This document shows positions 15,062-23,067 of a stretch of 33,514 bases of DNA, piece by piece. Numbering within the stretch: the stretch's first letter is position 1; each line of letters begins with the position of its first letter. Origin of the DNA: a virus; the IMG/VR virus record IMGVR_UViG_3300009154_000151, positions 1-33,514 of that record; one strand, given 5' to 3'. The notes under the pieces were generated by a model. The model did no database searches and was not told the DNA's origin. It saw nothing but the letters and a program-made list of their open reading frames with translations. Position numbers and translations under genes: made by a program.

Positions 15062-17740
15062 TTATCCCATCTGAGCGATTGCGAGTGCAGGCAACCCGCG
15101 TGGCTGACGAATCATACCGCCTTTAGCCTTAAACAGATTGGCCGCACCAATCGCAGCCGTACCAAAACCCGCAGCCTGCGAAGCCAAACTTGGCGGCTGT
15201 TGATATATAGCCTGCGTCTGCTGAGATAGCGGCACTCCGCGCAACACGTTTGATAGCTGCCCAATCTGTTGGAATGGGAAGTTTTGCTGGTTGAGGAAGT
15301 CGTTGTAGTTCTGCGTGAGCTGTTGCTGTACGTAGTTTTGAGCCTGCACGCCCATTTGGTTCTGCGCGTTGGCAATGTTTGTGGCCTGCTGGTTGTACAG
15401 CCCGCTCAGGTTGCCGTAGTTCTGCATTCCCTGCATCCCAGCCTGAAGCGCTTGCAGCCCAAAGCCTGCGCCGTATTGGTTTGCTTGCTCTTGTAGCTGA
15501 TTAGCTGCCTGACCATATTGCGCCTGATTAGCGAGCGCGGCCATCTGTTGCCCGTAACCGTATTGGTTTGCTGCCTCTTGTTGCTGCTGCGTAGTCATCC
15601 CGGCCTGCTGATTAGCAAGCGCCGCCTGCAAAGCCTGTTGGTTGTACAACTGTTGTACGCCCAAACTAGCCGCAAGATTTTGTTGCCCCGTCGTAAGCCC
15701 AGCCTGCTGGTTTGCAAGGTTTGCTTGTTGTAGCATCTGAGCGTTTTGTAGCGCAGCCGCCTGCCCAAACTGCCCCTGTGTTAGCCCGTACTGTCCAGCC
15801 AGCGCTTGATTAGCGAGCGCAACTTGGTTAGCCGCTTGTTGGTTGGCGGCGTTTGCTGCCTGATTAAATTGCCCTTGCTGTAGACCGTACTGCGCGCCGT
15901 ACTGCTGGTTAGCCAGCGCCGCCTGTTGCAAATTAGCAAGGTTAGCCATTGCCATCTGCTGGTTCATCTGCCCCTGTTGCAGACCGTACTGCGCACCGTA
16001 CTGCTGATTATTAGCCGCCGCCTGTTGCGCGAGCTGAGCGTTCTGTAGAGCAGTCGCCTGATTCATTTGGCCTTGTTGTAGGCCGTACTGTCCTTGCAGT
16101 CCTTGGTTAGCAAGCTGCTGCTGTTGCGCTAGCTGGGCGTTTTGTAGCGCGGTGTTATAGGCTTGCTGTGCGTTGAATTGTCCCGTCTGCATGCCCGCCT
16201 GCTGGTTAGCAAGCAAAGCCTGAAGTCCGGTCTGTTGATTTAGTTGCTGCGCCTGCAAGCCTGTTTGTGCGCCGAGACCCTGCGTCTGGAGCAGAGCGCT
16301 AAGATTCTGCACTCCGGTCTGTTGTTGCACGCCTTGATTAGCCAACGCCACCTGCAAAGCTTGTTGGGCGTTCATCCCCTGCGCTTGCAGATTGTTGGCC
16401 TCGTTTTGGACTGCGGCCTGTTGTTGGTTGTTAAGATTTGCAAGCGCTAGCTGCGTGCCAGTTTGTGTGCCAAGCTGCTGTGTGCCTAATTGCGCAGCTA
16501 AGTTTTGCTGTCCTACTGTAAGTCCGGCTTGTTGGTTTGCTTGTTGCGCAGATAGTCGTGCCTGCTGTTCAACATTGAATTGTTGTTGCGCTTGCTGGTA
16601 TGCCGACTGTAAACCTTGAGCTTGGATGTCGCCTTTCTGTGTAGCCAGATTGCGAGCAGCCTCGGCATTCTCAATAGCTTGACGCGACCCACCAAAAGCT
16701 CCGGCTTGAGCAAACTGAGCACCGCGCTTGGTCGATTGGATGTCTGCTTGGCGTTGCGCTTCGCGCTGCTGGATGTCCACCACGCTTTGCATGTATGGAG
16801 ACATGTACGCCGCAGCCGCGCTGGGGGTCGCAAAAGACTGCGTGCTTACTTGCTGCGCCGGTCCCATTGCATACTGTTGCAAGTTCGGGGCGTAGTTAGT
16901 AGTGGCAGCAGCTATTTGGTTGGCAGATACAGAAGGTAGCCCCGAGACATCCCGCGCGGCTTGCATTTGCAGATCGCGCAGAGGCAGAGCATTCACACGC
17001 TCCGCGCCAACCGCCTGATAACCAAGGCTTTGTGGGGAATAGTTAAGCTGCTGCCCGGTGTATGTAGGCGCTGCGTTTAGTTGCGTAAGATTGGCTTGCG
17101 CCGCCTGCATCTGGGGGGAAGCAGCAAGAAGCGAAGCCAGCCCTGTCTGCCCACTAACAGTGGGCGCTGCCCCCATCTGCGCGGCCTGCATTGCTTGAGC
17201 TGTGGCTGTTGGGGAGCCACCCAGTTGTGCTGCGTTTGCGGCTGCGCCTGCGACGTTCTGCGGCTGCTGCATTTGAAAATACTGCGCAGCCGGCGTGCTT
17301 ACATTTTGGTAACCAAACTGCCCCGGTCTATACGCACTTGGGGTTGCGTACTGGTTGCCATAAAAGCTGGGGGCGTACGCGGACGTACCTGCCTGCGCCG
17401 CCATGTTGTACATGTTCTGGAGTGTGTTACCTGCCTGAGCGCCAAGCCCCATGTTCTGGAGCGTGTTATATGCTTGCTGGCTAAGTACGTCCGGGCCGGC
17501 AATTCGCTCGCCGCCGGTATATGTTTGGTAGGGTTTAAGCCCGGTAATAACGGGCTGCGCGTCTGGAGTACCCGCAGGTACTATTTTGCCAGTGGCGTCT
17601 TTATATATCGGTTGATTGTCTGGACCGAGCTGATAATTATAAATCGACCCCTCAGTGACGCCAAGCAAGCGCTCGACCTGAGCGCGTGCGTAGTCCGGGA
17701 TCGTTGTCTGCGACTGGATAATCTGCTGTGGATCGGCCAT
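15062..17740 (-). CDS. Gln/Ala/Asn-rich hendecad-repeat virion protein
   Basis: An 892-residue protein of unknown family, extremely rich in Gln, Ala and Asn. The N-terminal part contains TIPDYARAQVERLLG and TGGERIAGPDVLSQQAY, and residues about 320-370 (QREAQRQADIQSTKRGAQFA) are a conventional charged helix seen in other phage structural proteins. From about 372 to 745 the chain is built of consecutive 11-residue units, most clearly as six 33-residue superunits from 515 to 712, with consensus endings LANQQ. Such hendecads form long, nearly straight helical bundles. The C-terminus carries KAKGGMIRQPRGLPAL. AAGG supports the ATG, nine bases after the previous stop. It probably is a structural or ejected virion protein; a rod, tube or length-setting role is inference. 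Confidence 0.7.
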   Translation of the reverse strand: MADPQQIIQSQTTIPDYARAQVERLLGVTEGSIYNYQLGPDNQPIYKDATGKIVPAGTPDAQPVITGLKPYQTYTGGERIAGPDVLSQQAYNTLQNMGLGAQAGNTLQNMYNMAAQAGTSAYAPSFYGNQYATPSAYRPGQFGYQNVSTPAAQYFQMQQPQNVAGAAANAAQLGGSPTATAQAMQAAQMGAAPTVSGQTGLASLLAASPQMQAAQANLTQLNAAPTYTGQQLNYSPQSLGYQAVGAERVNALPLRDLQMQAARDVSGLPSVSANQIAAATTNYAPNLQQYAMGPAQQVSTQSFATPSAAAAYMSPYMQSVVDIQQREAQRQADIQSTKRGAQFAQAGAFGGSRQAIENAEAARNLATQKGDIQAQGLQSAYQQAQQQFNVEQQARLSAQQANQQAGLTVGQQNLAAQLGTQQLGTQTGTQLALANLNNQQQAAVQNEANNLQAQGMNAQQALQVALANQGVQQQTGVQNLSALLQTQGLGAQTGLQAQQLNQQTGLQALLANQQAGMQTGQFNAQQAYNTALQNAQLAQQQQLANQGLQGQYGLQQGQMNQATALQNAQLAQQAAANNQQYGAQYGLQQGQMNQQMAMANLANLQQAALANQQYGAQYGLQQGQFNQAANAANQQAANQVALANQALAGQYGLTQGQFGQAAALQNAQMLQQANLANQQAGLTTGQQNLAASLGVQQLYNQQALQAALANQQAGMTTQQQQEAANQYGYGQQMAALANQAQYGQAANQLQEQANQYGAGFGLQALQAGMQGMQNYGNLSGLYNQQATNIANAQNQMGVQAQNYVQQQLTQNYNDFLNQQNFPFQQIGQLSNVLRGVPLSQQTQAIYQQPPSLASQAAGFGTAAIGAANLFKAKGGMIRQPRGLPALAIAQMG
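15506..16627 (-). repeat. 33-bp/99-bp periodic coding repeat (11-residue hendecads)
   Basis: The section encoding residues about 372-745 of the 892-residue protein repeats every 11 codons, with a stronger 33-codon superperiod. Units beginning at residues 515, 548, 581, 614, 647 and 680 are each exactly 33 residues, and earlier units at 405, 438 and 471 keep the same phase apart from one extra 11-mer at 504-514. At DNA level the copies are diverged but recognisable (for example GTACTGCTGGTTAGC-like segments), consistent with old tandem duplication. Confidence 0.85.
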
Positions 17741-17749
17741 GACTATTCC

Positions 17750-18949
17750 TTATGCGGGCAGCAGGCGTTCTGCGTTTGTGTCGGCGGCTACTTGATGTTT
17801 GCCTACCGTCTTTCTTCGTGCTCGTTGAACGCGGTCCATCATGGCGTACAGTTTACGCGCTCCTGCCTCGGTTGAGCCGTTGCCAATCTCAGACACGATG
17901 CGCGCCGGCACAACAAACTCCCCATCGGCTAGCCGCGCTGGTTGACGATCCCCAATAGTTGCCGGGATGTTGTCTGACACGCCATCACCGGGGCCGCGAA
18001 GCAAGCGCCCGCCATCAGAGTAGCCGCCCAACGAACCCAAACCGCCCTGATTAAACGCAACTACGCCACCCGTAGCAGCCTTGTACGGCGGAGCCACAGT
18101 GTATTCATCGTTAAAGAATCGGCGCTCACCAACATCGCTGTATGGGTCTGTGTTTTGCCGGCGATTAAGAATGATTGGCCGCACGTAACTTGTGGGAGTT
18201 ACCGACGACAGCGAAGGCATGTTTGTTTTTTGATTAGCTTGAATACTAGATATGACCGGCAACGTCGTGGCTGCTAGAACTCCTGCGCCTAAATACGGGT
18301 TGCCACCGCCCAAAGTACTAAGCGGAGCCTTCATAAAATCCTTTGCGCCAGCCACTAGTCTGTCCGTAATACTTGGCGTGACTGCGTTTGCTCCAGCGCC
18401 AGCTCCAGCGTTGCCTATAGAGTGCCATTGCGACGCACCCGACACTTGATTGGCGGCCCCACTTGCGGCATCCGTAGCAGCTTGCGTAGGAATCCCCGGC
18501 GCTGCTTCTACAATTGGTGCCGCTGCACCTGCACCTGCACCTGCACCAGCCGCACCGAGCGATCCTGCAAGACTTGCCCCACCATAAGCGCCTAACCCCG
18601 CCATGAGACCTTTTTGCAAACTGCCCGTAGCCAGAGCGCCAACGCCGCCAGTAAGCAAACCTGCCGCAGCCGCGTTGGATATGCCACCCATCATAGTGCC
18701 AAGTCCGGGCACAAAGTAGTTAAGCGCAGCGCCAGCCAACGGAGCAGCAACAGGTTTAATTGCTTTCCACGCCTGACTGAATATGTTTGCTTCCGGCAGC
18801 CCCGTGTGTGGGTTAATAGTCAACGAACCGCCGTGCGCCATAGCCAAGCGTTGGAGTCCGTGAACCTCGTCGGGCGTTACGTGCATAAGCATCGAGTCGC
18901 CGTTGCGTCCATAGGACGCCATATGCTGGGCAAGATTATGTAGGCTCAT
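17750..18949 (-). CDS. Putative small internal virion protein with hydrophobic Gly/Ala segment (399 aa)
   Basis: The frame is open six codons further upstream, but ATG at 18949 starts two bases after the previous stop and gives MSLHNLAQHMASYGRNGDSM; TTGGA lies just upstream. The N-terminal 60 residues contain HVTPDEVHGLQRLAMAHGGS, then comes a long Gly/Ala-rich hydrophobic stretch (about 75-145) able to span or insert in membrane. The C-terminal 120 residues contain ATGGVVAFNQGG, RGPGDGVSDNIPATIG and LADGEFVVPARIVSEIG, a conserved pattern I know from other phage virion proteins. The size and hydrophobic N-terminal half resemble a gp14-type ejection protein, a guess based on layout and on being first of the four presumed internal proteins. 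Confidence 0.65.
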   Translation of the reverse strand: MSLHNLAQHMASYGRNGDSMLMHVTPDEVHGLQRLAMAHGGSLTINPHTGLPEANIFSQAWKAIKPVAAPLAGAALNYFVPGLGTMMGGISNAAAAGLLTGGVGALATGSLQKGLMAGLGAYGGASLAGSLGAAGAGAGAGAAAPIVEAAPGIPTQAATDAASGAANQVSGASQWHSIGNAGAGAGANAVTPSITDRLVAGAKDFMKAPLSTLGGGNPYLGAGVLAATTLPVISSIQANQKTNMPSLSSVTPTSYVRPIILNRRQNTDPYSDVGERRFFNDEYTVAPPYKAATGGVVAFNQGGLGSLGGYSDGGRLLRGPGDGVSDNIPATIGDRQPARLADGEFVVPARIVSEIGNGSTEAGARKLYAMMDRVQRARRKTVGKHQVAADTNAERLLPA

Positions 18950-18951
18950 GA

Positions 18952-19245
18952 TTATCCAACTTTCCAATTTGTGCCATCTGAATATACAGGCACTTTAGTT
19001 GACCCGCCACCGGCTACAGTGGAGCCAAACGTAGACACAGAAGAGTCAACAACAAATCCCCTAGCACCTACACCCGACACAACCGCGCTTGATAACTGGG
19101 CTACCGTTAAGGGAGTACTTGGTCGATTAACCGCGCTATCAACTTGATTGAAGTACAACCGTAAAATGTTGGTAAGCTCGTTAATGTAGTTTTGATCGTA
19201 CGCAACCGTTGAGTTGGGTAGGCGCGGGGCTACGATATTACTCAT
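18952..19245 (-). CDS. Small conserved virion-associated protein (97 aa)
   Basis: The N-terminus (NSTVAYDQNYINELTNILRLYFNQVD broken by helix caps) is a helix that probably oligomerises. The C-terminal half (VSTFGSTVAGGGSTKVPVYS then DGTNWKVG) is beta and glycine rich and resembles the repeat end of fibre or tail attachment proteins. The ATG overlaps the stop of the 703-residue gene by four bases (ATGA), so the two are translationally coupled. Similar short proteins occur next to tail genes in other phages; a tail or neck role is likely but not shown. Confidence 0.65.
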   Translation of the reverse strand: MSNIVAPRLPNSTVAYDQNYINELTNILRLYFNQVDSAVNRPSTPLTVAQLSSAVVSGVGARGFVVDSSVSTFGSTVAGGGSTKVPVYSDGTNWKVG

Positions 19246-21353
19246 CTGCGACCATCATTGCGAATGTCGAGTCTGGGAGCGCCGAGCTGCCACTGCAACC
19301 CAAGCTGGTTACCTTCAATCTTAAACGCTAACTGGCGTCCGCGCACCCGGGTGTAGATCTGCCCCGTGTACTGTTCAATTGGATATGTAGCTGTGCGAGT
19401 AGATGTGGCGTAGGCCGTGCCGCCTTCTGATAGTGGGTTATTGTACCCTGAACCGGAGTTCTGCATGGGGTACAGTGTCATGGTTACTTGAGGCGAAGCT
19501 GCGGTAGATCCGTCAAATTTAAGGTCTGGCAACATGCGCCACACAAACCCAAAGTTGTGCCCGTCGTCAATATCAAACTCAGACGACAGAATATACGAGT
19601 CAATAGGAGCGCCCGTGATTGAGTCGGCGCAATCATCTACACCGTTTTCGTGCCACACAAGATTGTTGGAATAAGTCGCCGCAATCGGGTAGTCATTCAG
19701 CCCGCTATCAATCCAAGCGGTGCGCCCCATCGTGCCGTAGTACCAGACGTTTTCTAGGTAGTTGTAGATAACGTACCTGTCAACCACATTGCTGCTGGCC
19801 GAGCAGTAGAACCACCAGACCTCGTTAAAGCCTTCGTTGGTGCTACAAAAAACTTGGTCAAATTGGCTCTTATTTATGTTCTCAAATACATATTGCCGCA
19901 AGTCGCAGCTAAGCGTCTGAACCCGACCGTCGTATTTGTAGAACTTATCTATGCCCATCCAGTACGTAATACCAGAAGCAAGCGCCGTAGCATTTGGTCC
20001 GGCGATAGAAATGTTGTCACCAAGGAGCTGCGAACTCCAGACGTAGGGCGGCCCAAGATACTGCAACGAATATACGGAACTGTCGGTAAGCACAACTATT
20101 TCTTGACGGCTTTGTACGGTCGTAACTATTTTTGAGCCGTGCGACAACCGCACACTACCTGCCTGATTAGTGATTGCCGGATACCATGTGGTCAATGAGT
20201 CTTGGTCTGACCAACGAATTAACATCGGGTCAAGAATTGTGCTGCCGTAATCATTTGTCCCAAACATCAAGACAAACCGGCTGGCGTCTGAAACGGTAAA
20301 TGTGTTTTGATAGAGCGGGGTGTAGCCGTCAGACCCCCCTACGCTTGCAAGAGGGTACCCGCGAGCGGCGATATAATGCGTACCGGACTGAGATCCAGAA
20401 GTGTTAATTGCGGCTCCGCCGTAGGTGGCAGACAGGTTGCATGTAGCGCCGCTAGCATTAGTTATATAGTAAACAGTGCCCGGGACTAAGCCAGTAGGCA
20501 AATACCCAGTTGTAGTCAGAGTCACGGCGGTGCCATTATCCAGCGCGTACCCTAAACTTAACACCGCAGGACTAGCAATCGTTACGGTAAATGCCGTGTT
20601 TTGGTATCCCGTGTTAGCGTCCCAGTAATACAGCGGCGACCCTCGTGGGCCATAGAGCAGATTCTGCCCATAATTCATCTGGTTCCAGAGCTGGATTGCG
20701 TTGACGGATGTGCCGCCATTTCCCCACGTGCCAGAACCCCAAGCCCCTGCGCCCCAACCAGTAAGCGGCACAACATATTCTGGCCCGGTGTTCACTTGGT
20801 AGGAGATGTAAACCGTGCCGCCGCCAGTGGTGCTGGACGATGCTGTACCCGCAACAGAGATTGTGTATGAGTTTGTGCCCGCTGAAAGGATTGTGTACTG
20901 CCCCGCAGCAATAGTCACGCCCCCAACCGTGGGAGCCGCGCCGGGATAGTATATGGTTATGTAGCTCCCAGTTGTAGCGCCGTTAGCAGTATCTGCGACG
21001 GTGACGGTTGTGTACCCGCCAGAGTTAGTTGCGGTGCTTGTGGTGAATGGGTTGGTCAGCGTGCTGGTCTTGCGGATTGGGGTAATGTCGTAGTAAGCGC
21101 CGCCGTTCTGGATGTAGAACTTTAGGTTTGTGCCGACGCCCATCAAGGTCTGAGCACCAAGCGTCACCCAAGACCAGAGTGAGCGGCACACACCTAAAAA
21201 GGTATTGGCCGAAATTTGCAACCAACCGCCAATTTTCTCGGGCGTGCCTTGCCGGAAACGGATCTTGTCGGACTCGTAGTAGCCGCCCTCGTTGGTGTAG
21301 CGCGTATTTTCCCTGTTAACTCCGGGCTTAAATAGCAACTTCTTTAGGGGCAT
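19242..21353 (-). CDS. Large tail/neck structural protein with inserted beta modules
   Basis: A 703-residue beta-rich protein beginning MPLKKLLFKPGVNRENTRYT and GGYYESDKIRFRQGTPEKIG, a signature I associate with a widespread structural protein of uncultured podovirus-like phages. Regularly spaced strand motifs, for example WSDQDSLTTWYPA and YKYDGRVQTLSC, suggest a propeller-like fold. Two Thr/Gly/Ser-rich segments, about 101-187 and 253-330, look like inserted Ig- or adhesin-like modules. It likely joins head and tail or forms the tail hub; DNA-stabilisation proteins have a similar gene position, but I cannot show that homology. The ATG overlaps the holin stop as TAATG. Confidence 0.7.
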   Translation of the reverse strand: MPLKKLLFKPGVNRENTRYTNEGGYYESDKIRFRQGTPEKIGGWLQISANTFLGVCRSLWSWVTLGAQTLMGVGTNLKFYIQNGGAYYDITPIRKTSTLTNPFTTSTATNSGGYTTVTVADTANGATTGSYITIYYPGAAPTVGGVTIAAGQYTILSAGTNSYTISVAGTASSSTTGGGTVYISYQVNTGPEYVVPLTGWGAGAWGSGTWGNGGTSVNAIQLWNQMNYGQNLLYGPRGSPLYYWDANTGYQNTAFTVTIASPAVLSLGYALDNGTAVTLTTTGYLPTGLVPGTVYYITNASGATCNLSATYGGAAINTSGSQSGTHYIAARGYPLASVGGSDGYTPLYQNTFTVSDASRFVLMFGTNDYGSTILDPMLIRWSDQDSLTTWYPAITNQAGSVRLSHGSKIVTTVQSRQEIVVLTDSSVYSLQYLGPPYVWSSQLLGDNISIAGPNATALASGITYWMGIDKFYKYDGRVQTLSCDLRQYVFENINKSQFDQVFCSTNEGFNEVWWFYCSASSNVVDRYVIYNYLENVWYYGTMGRTAWIDSGLNDYPIAATYSNNLVWHENGVDDCADSITGAPIDSYILSSEFDIDDGHNFGFVWRMLPDLKFDGSTAASPQVTMTLYPMQNSGSGYNNPLSEGGTAYATSTRTATYPIEQYTGQIYTRVRGRQLAFKIEGNQLGLQWQLGAPRLDIRNDGRR

Positions 21354-21790
21354 TACTTACTCGCTACGCCTTTGTGCTTCTCGAATGAGCGCATCCCACC
21401 AAAACCAAGTAAACCAGACAGCAGCACCATGAGTTGCTCGGTCTCCAAGTTAGGTGGGGGAGTCAGTCCTTTTGGGATTATATCAACGCCCTGTAAAAAA
21501 GACCAGCCCCACTGCATTAGCGGGTATCCAAGAAATTGGTAAGCCAAACCTGCAACCCCAACCCAACCGACAGCAGGACGCCAACCACTGACAAATAGGC
21601 TAGATGAACCGGCTTCAATTTTATTGACCTCAACCTGCGCAAGATCGGTCGCTTGGTCAATCCTCGCCTGTTCAAGATCGAGCTTGCGGTCTTCCAGCGC
21701 CATCTGTAGGCGCTCTTTATCCGTTGTAATGAGCGAATCCGCAACCTTGCCAACACCTTCAATGATGCTGCCTATACCAATAAGATCCAT
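21353..21790 (-). CDS. Phage holin, 3-TM family type
   Basis: A 145-residue protein matching the layout of the phage/GTA 3-TM holin family. It has a charged helix (about 22-58, TTDKERLQMALEDRKLDLEQ), the conserved SGWRPAVGW motif (68-76) at the start of the first membrane segment (to about 92), and a second hydrophobic segment at about 117-133 (LMVLLSGLLGFGGMRS). The C-terminus is short and basic (KHKGVASK). A holin makes the inner-membrane lesion that lets the endolysin reach peptidoglycan. The gene directly follows the muramidase through a TAATG junction. Confidence 0.85.
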   Translation of the reverse strand: MDLIGIGSIIEGVGKVADSLITTDKERLQMALEDRKLDLEQARIDQATDLAQVEVNKIEAGSSSLFVSGWRPAVGWVGVAGLAYQFLGYPLMQWGWSFLQGVDIIPKGLTPPPNLETEQLMVLLSGLLGFGGMRSFEKHKGVASK

Positions 21791-22299
21791 TATTTCAATC
21801 CTTGCAGGGTACGATTGATCCAGCCCAACAGGAATTTGGACTGGGACCGATCCTTATTGCAAATTTGAGCGTACCGACTAATTTTGGCTAACGCGTACGC
21901 CGGCAAGAACTTTTCAGCGGTGCAAATATTTAACCGTTCAACGGTTTTTGGTCCGATTGAACCGTCTGGGGTGACGCCGACGATGAGCTGGGCGAGCTTG
22001 GCTGCGACCCCGACTCCGGTGTTGACTGAGAAGTTGAAGATGGTTTCCGCGATAGCTTGGTCCTTAACATCGTCACCTCGGACACGATCCCAAAAATGAG
22101 ATTTATAGAATTCACGGACCAAAGGCGTAGCTGACCCAAAGTCTTTACGGTCGATGTATTGCCATCCTGCCCAGTCTGGGTTTGGCTTTCTTGCGATGCC
22201 TGCATATGTCTGTCCTCCCCGGTCGCCCGGAATGTTGGTGAGTTGATATCCACCTTCATCGTGGATCATTTTTTCAAAGGCGGGTCCAAAGTCAGCCAT
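21790..22299 (-). CDS. Endolysin, GH108-type N-acetylmuramidase
   Basis: A 169-residue lysozyme. FEKMIHDEGGYQLTNIPGDRGG at the N-terminus holds the catalytic Glu15 in the DEGGY motif, and GQTYAGIARKPNPDW follows, both typical of glycoside hydrolase family 108. The C-terminal half (about 105-169, with VTPDGSIGPKTVERLN) resembles the peptidoglycan-binding domain usually paired with it. There is no signal peptide, so export should depend on the holin. It cuts the glycan backbone of the host cell wall at the end of infection. The start overlaps the preceding stop as TAATG. Confidence 0.9.
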   Translation of the reverse strand: MADFGPAFEKMIHDEGGYQLTNIPGDRGGQTYAGIARKPNPDWAGWQYIDRKDFGSATPLVREFYKSHFWDRVRGDDVKDQAIAETIFNFSVNTGVGVAAKLAQLIVGVTPDGSIGPKTVERLNICTAEKFLPAYALAKISRYAQICNKDRSQSKFLLGWINRTLQGLK

Positions 22300-22604
22300 T
22301 ACTTCACCTTCTGTTCGAGGATCACAATGCGTTCTTTGTTGACGTGAATCAGATCACGGTTGGCTTGAATCTCTTTCTCAAGGTCCTGCCGTAGCTTTTC
22401 TCGGGCAAGTTCTGCCCCAGAGTTTACGGCTTGCTTGTTGTCTGAGGTAACCACCAAACTGATTTTTGCGTTAAGTACCGTCACATCGTGCGTCAGTTTA
22501 TCCAGCGCAGACATCAGATAGACGACACAGGTAAACAAAATAGGTAAAACCGCAAAAGCAGTCTTTTCAATTAGCTGGCTTTTGGCTTCAAGTTTTTCAG
22601 TCAC
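22299..22604 (-). CDS. Membrane-anchored coiled-coil lysis-cassette protein (possible i-spanin)
   Basis: A 101-residue protein with one membrane segment (about 14-34, TAFAVLPILFTCVVYLMSAL) after a short charged N-terminus. A long charged helix fills the rest (KLTHDVTVLNAKIS and LAREKLRQDLEKEIQANRD). A single N-terminal anchor plus a coiled-coil outer domain is the i-spanin (Rz-like) layout, and it sits next to endolysin and holin. No o-spanin lipoprotein is seen nested in or after it, so it may instead be a holin accessory or antiholin. It overlaps the endonuclease VII gene by eight bases. Confidence 0.6.
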   Translation of the reverse strand: MTEKLEAKSQLIEKTAFAVLPILFTCVVYLMSALDKLTHDVTVLNAKISLVVTSDNKQAVNSGAELAREKLRQDLEKEIQANRDLIHVNKERIVILEQKVK

Positions 22605-23031
22605 TGCTGTTCCTCTTCACATATTGACTTCGTAAAAAAGTTATTTTTTTACGCCCATCGTGCTTCTTTACTTTACCCAAAGCAGGTGGATTGTTCAAGT
22701 ATTCAGCCGCACGCAAGAGAACATCCGGGTCATCACCAAACGCCCCAAGCGACGTATTGCATCGGATACACAGCACCCCGCGAACATCGTCGGAGTCGTG
22801 GCAGTGGTCTACGGCAAACTTGTACTGTTTGAGCTTAAGGGGCTGTTGACAGACAGCACAATTATACCCCTGAAGTTTCAGGAGCAGCGCATAATCTGCG
22901 GGGGAAAGACCGAAACGGTCAAGGCGATTTACGTCCGCTTTGCACGGACTGCACAGAAAGTATCGCTTGTTGCCGTGTACTATAAGATCGTCTTCGGCAA
23001 ACTCACCAAGACACACGGCGCAGGATGGCAT
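22597..23031 (-). CDS. Recombination endonuclease VII-like protein with extra zinc ribbon
   Basis: A 144-residue nuclease. The C-terminal domain has CAVC (58-61), VDHCHD (74-79), RGVLCIRCN (84-92) and LGAFGDDPDVLLRAAEYL (95-112), the zinc and HNH-type active-site pattern of T4-like endonuclease VII, which resolves branched DNA such as Holliday junctions. Before it lies a second CxxC pair set (C4, C7, C27, C30), apparently an additional zinc ribbon absent from classical T4 endonuclease VII. It would trim branched replicative DNA before packaging, or act as a mobile nuclease. The only purine-rich site upstream (GGGG on the minus strand, 23039-23042) is part of a strong hairpin. Confidence 0.85.
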   Translation of the reverse strand: MPSCAVCLGEFAEDDLIVHGNKRYFLCSPCKADVNRLDRFGLSPADYALLLKLQGYNCAVCQQPLKLKQYKFAVDHCHDSDDVRGVLCIRCNTSLGAFGDDPDVLLRAAEYLNNPPALGKVKKHDGRKKITFLRSQYVKRNSSD

Positions 23032-23038
23032 GACAGTA

Positions 23039-23060
23039 CCCCGGCGGGTTAGCGCCGGGG
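23039..23060 (-). promoter_or_regulatory. Strong hairpin over the endonuclease VII ribosome-binding region
   Basis: CCCCGGCG (23039-23046) and CGCCGGGG (23053-23060) form an 8-bp perfect stem with a 6-base loop. On the minus strand the 3' arm ends in GGGG seven bases before the ATG at 23031, and no other Shine-Dalgarno-like sequence is present. No T-run follows, so translational control is more plausible than termination. Confidence 0.65.
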
Positions 23061-23067
23061 ATGCGCC

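Noticed and set aside
14423-15229. 268-codon open frame on the plus strand
   Set aside because: It is antisense to the 718- and 892-residue virion genes; the product has runs of His, Arg and Ser expected from reverse reading of Pro/Gly/Gln-rich codons, and there is no ribosome site pattern or family likeness.
15605-16528. Possible CRISPR-like or minisatellite array because of regular 33/99-bp spacing
   Set aside because: Spacing follows the 11- and 33-codon period of one continuous reading frame; copies are diverged and there are no unique spacers.
17081-17875. 264-codon plus-strand frame rich in Cys, Leu and Arg
   Set aside because: It is antisense to the Gln/Ala-rich protein and the next gene; long antisense frames arise because CAG/GCC-type codons rarely give stops on the opposite strand.
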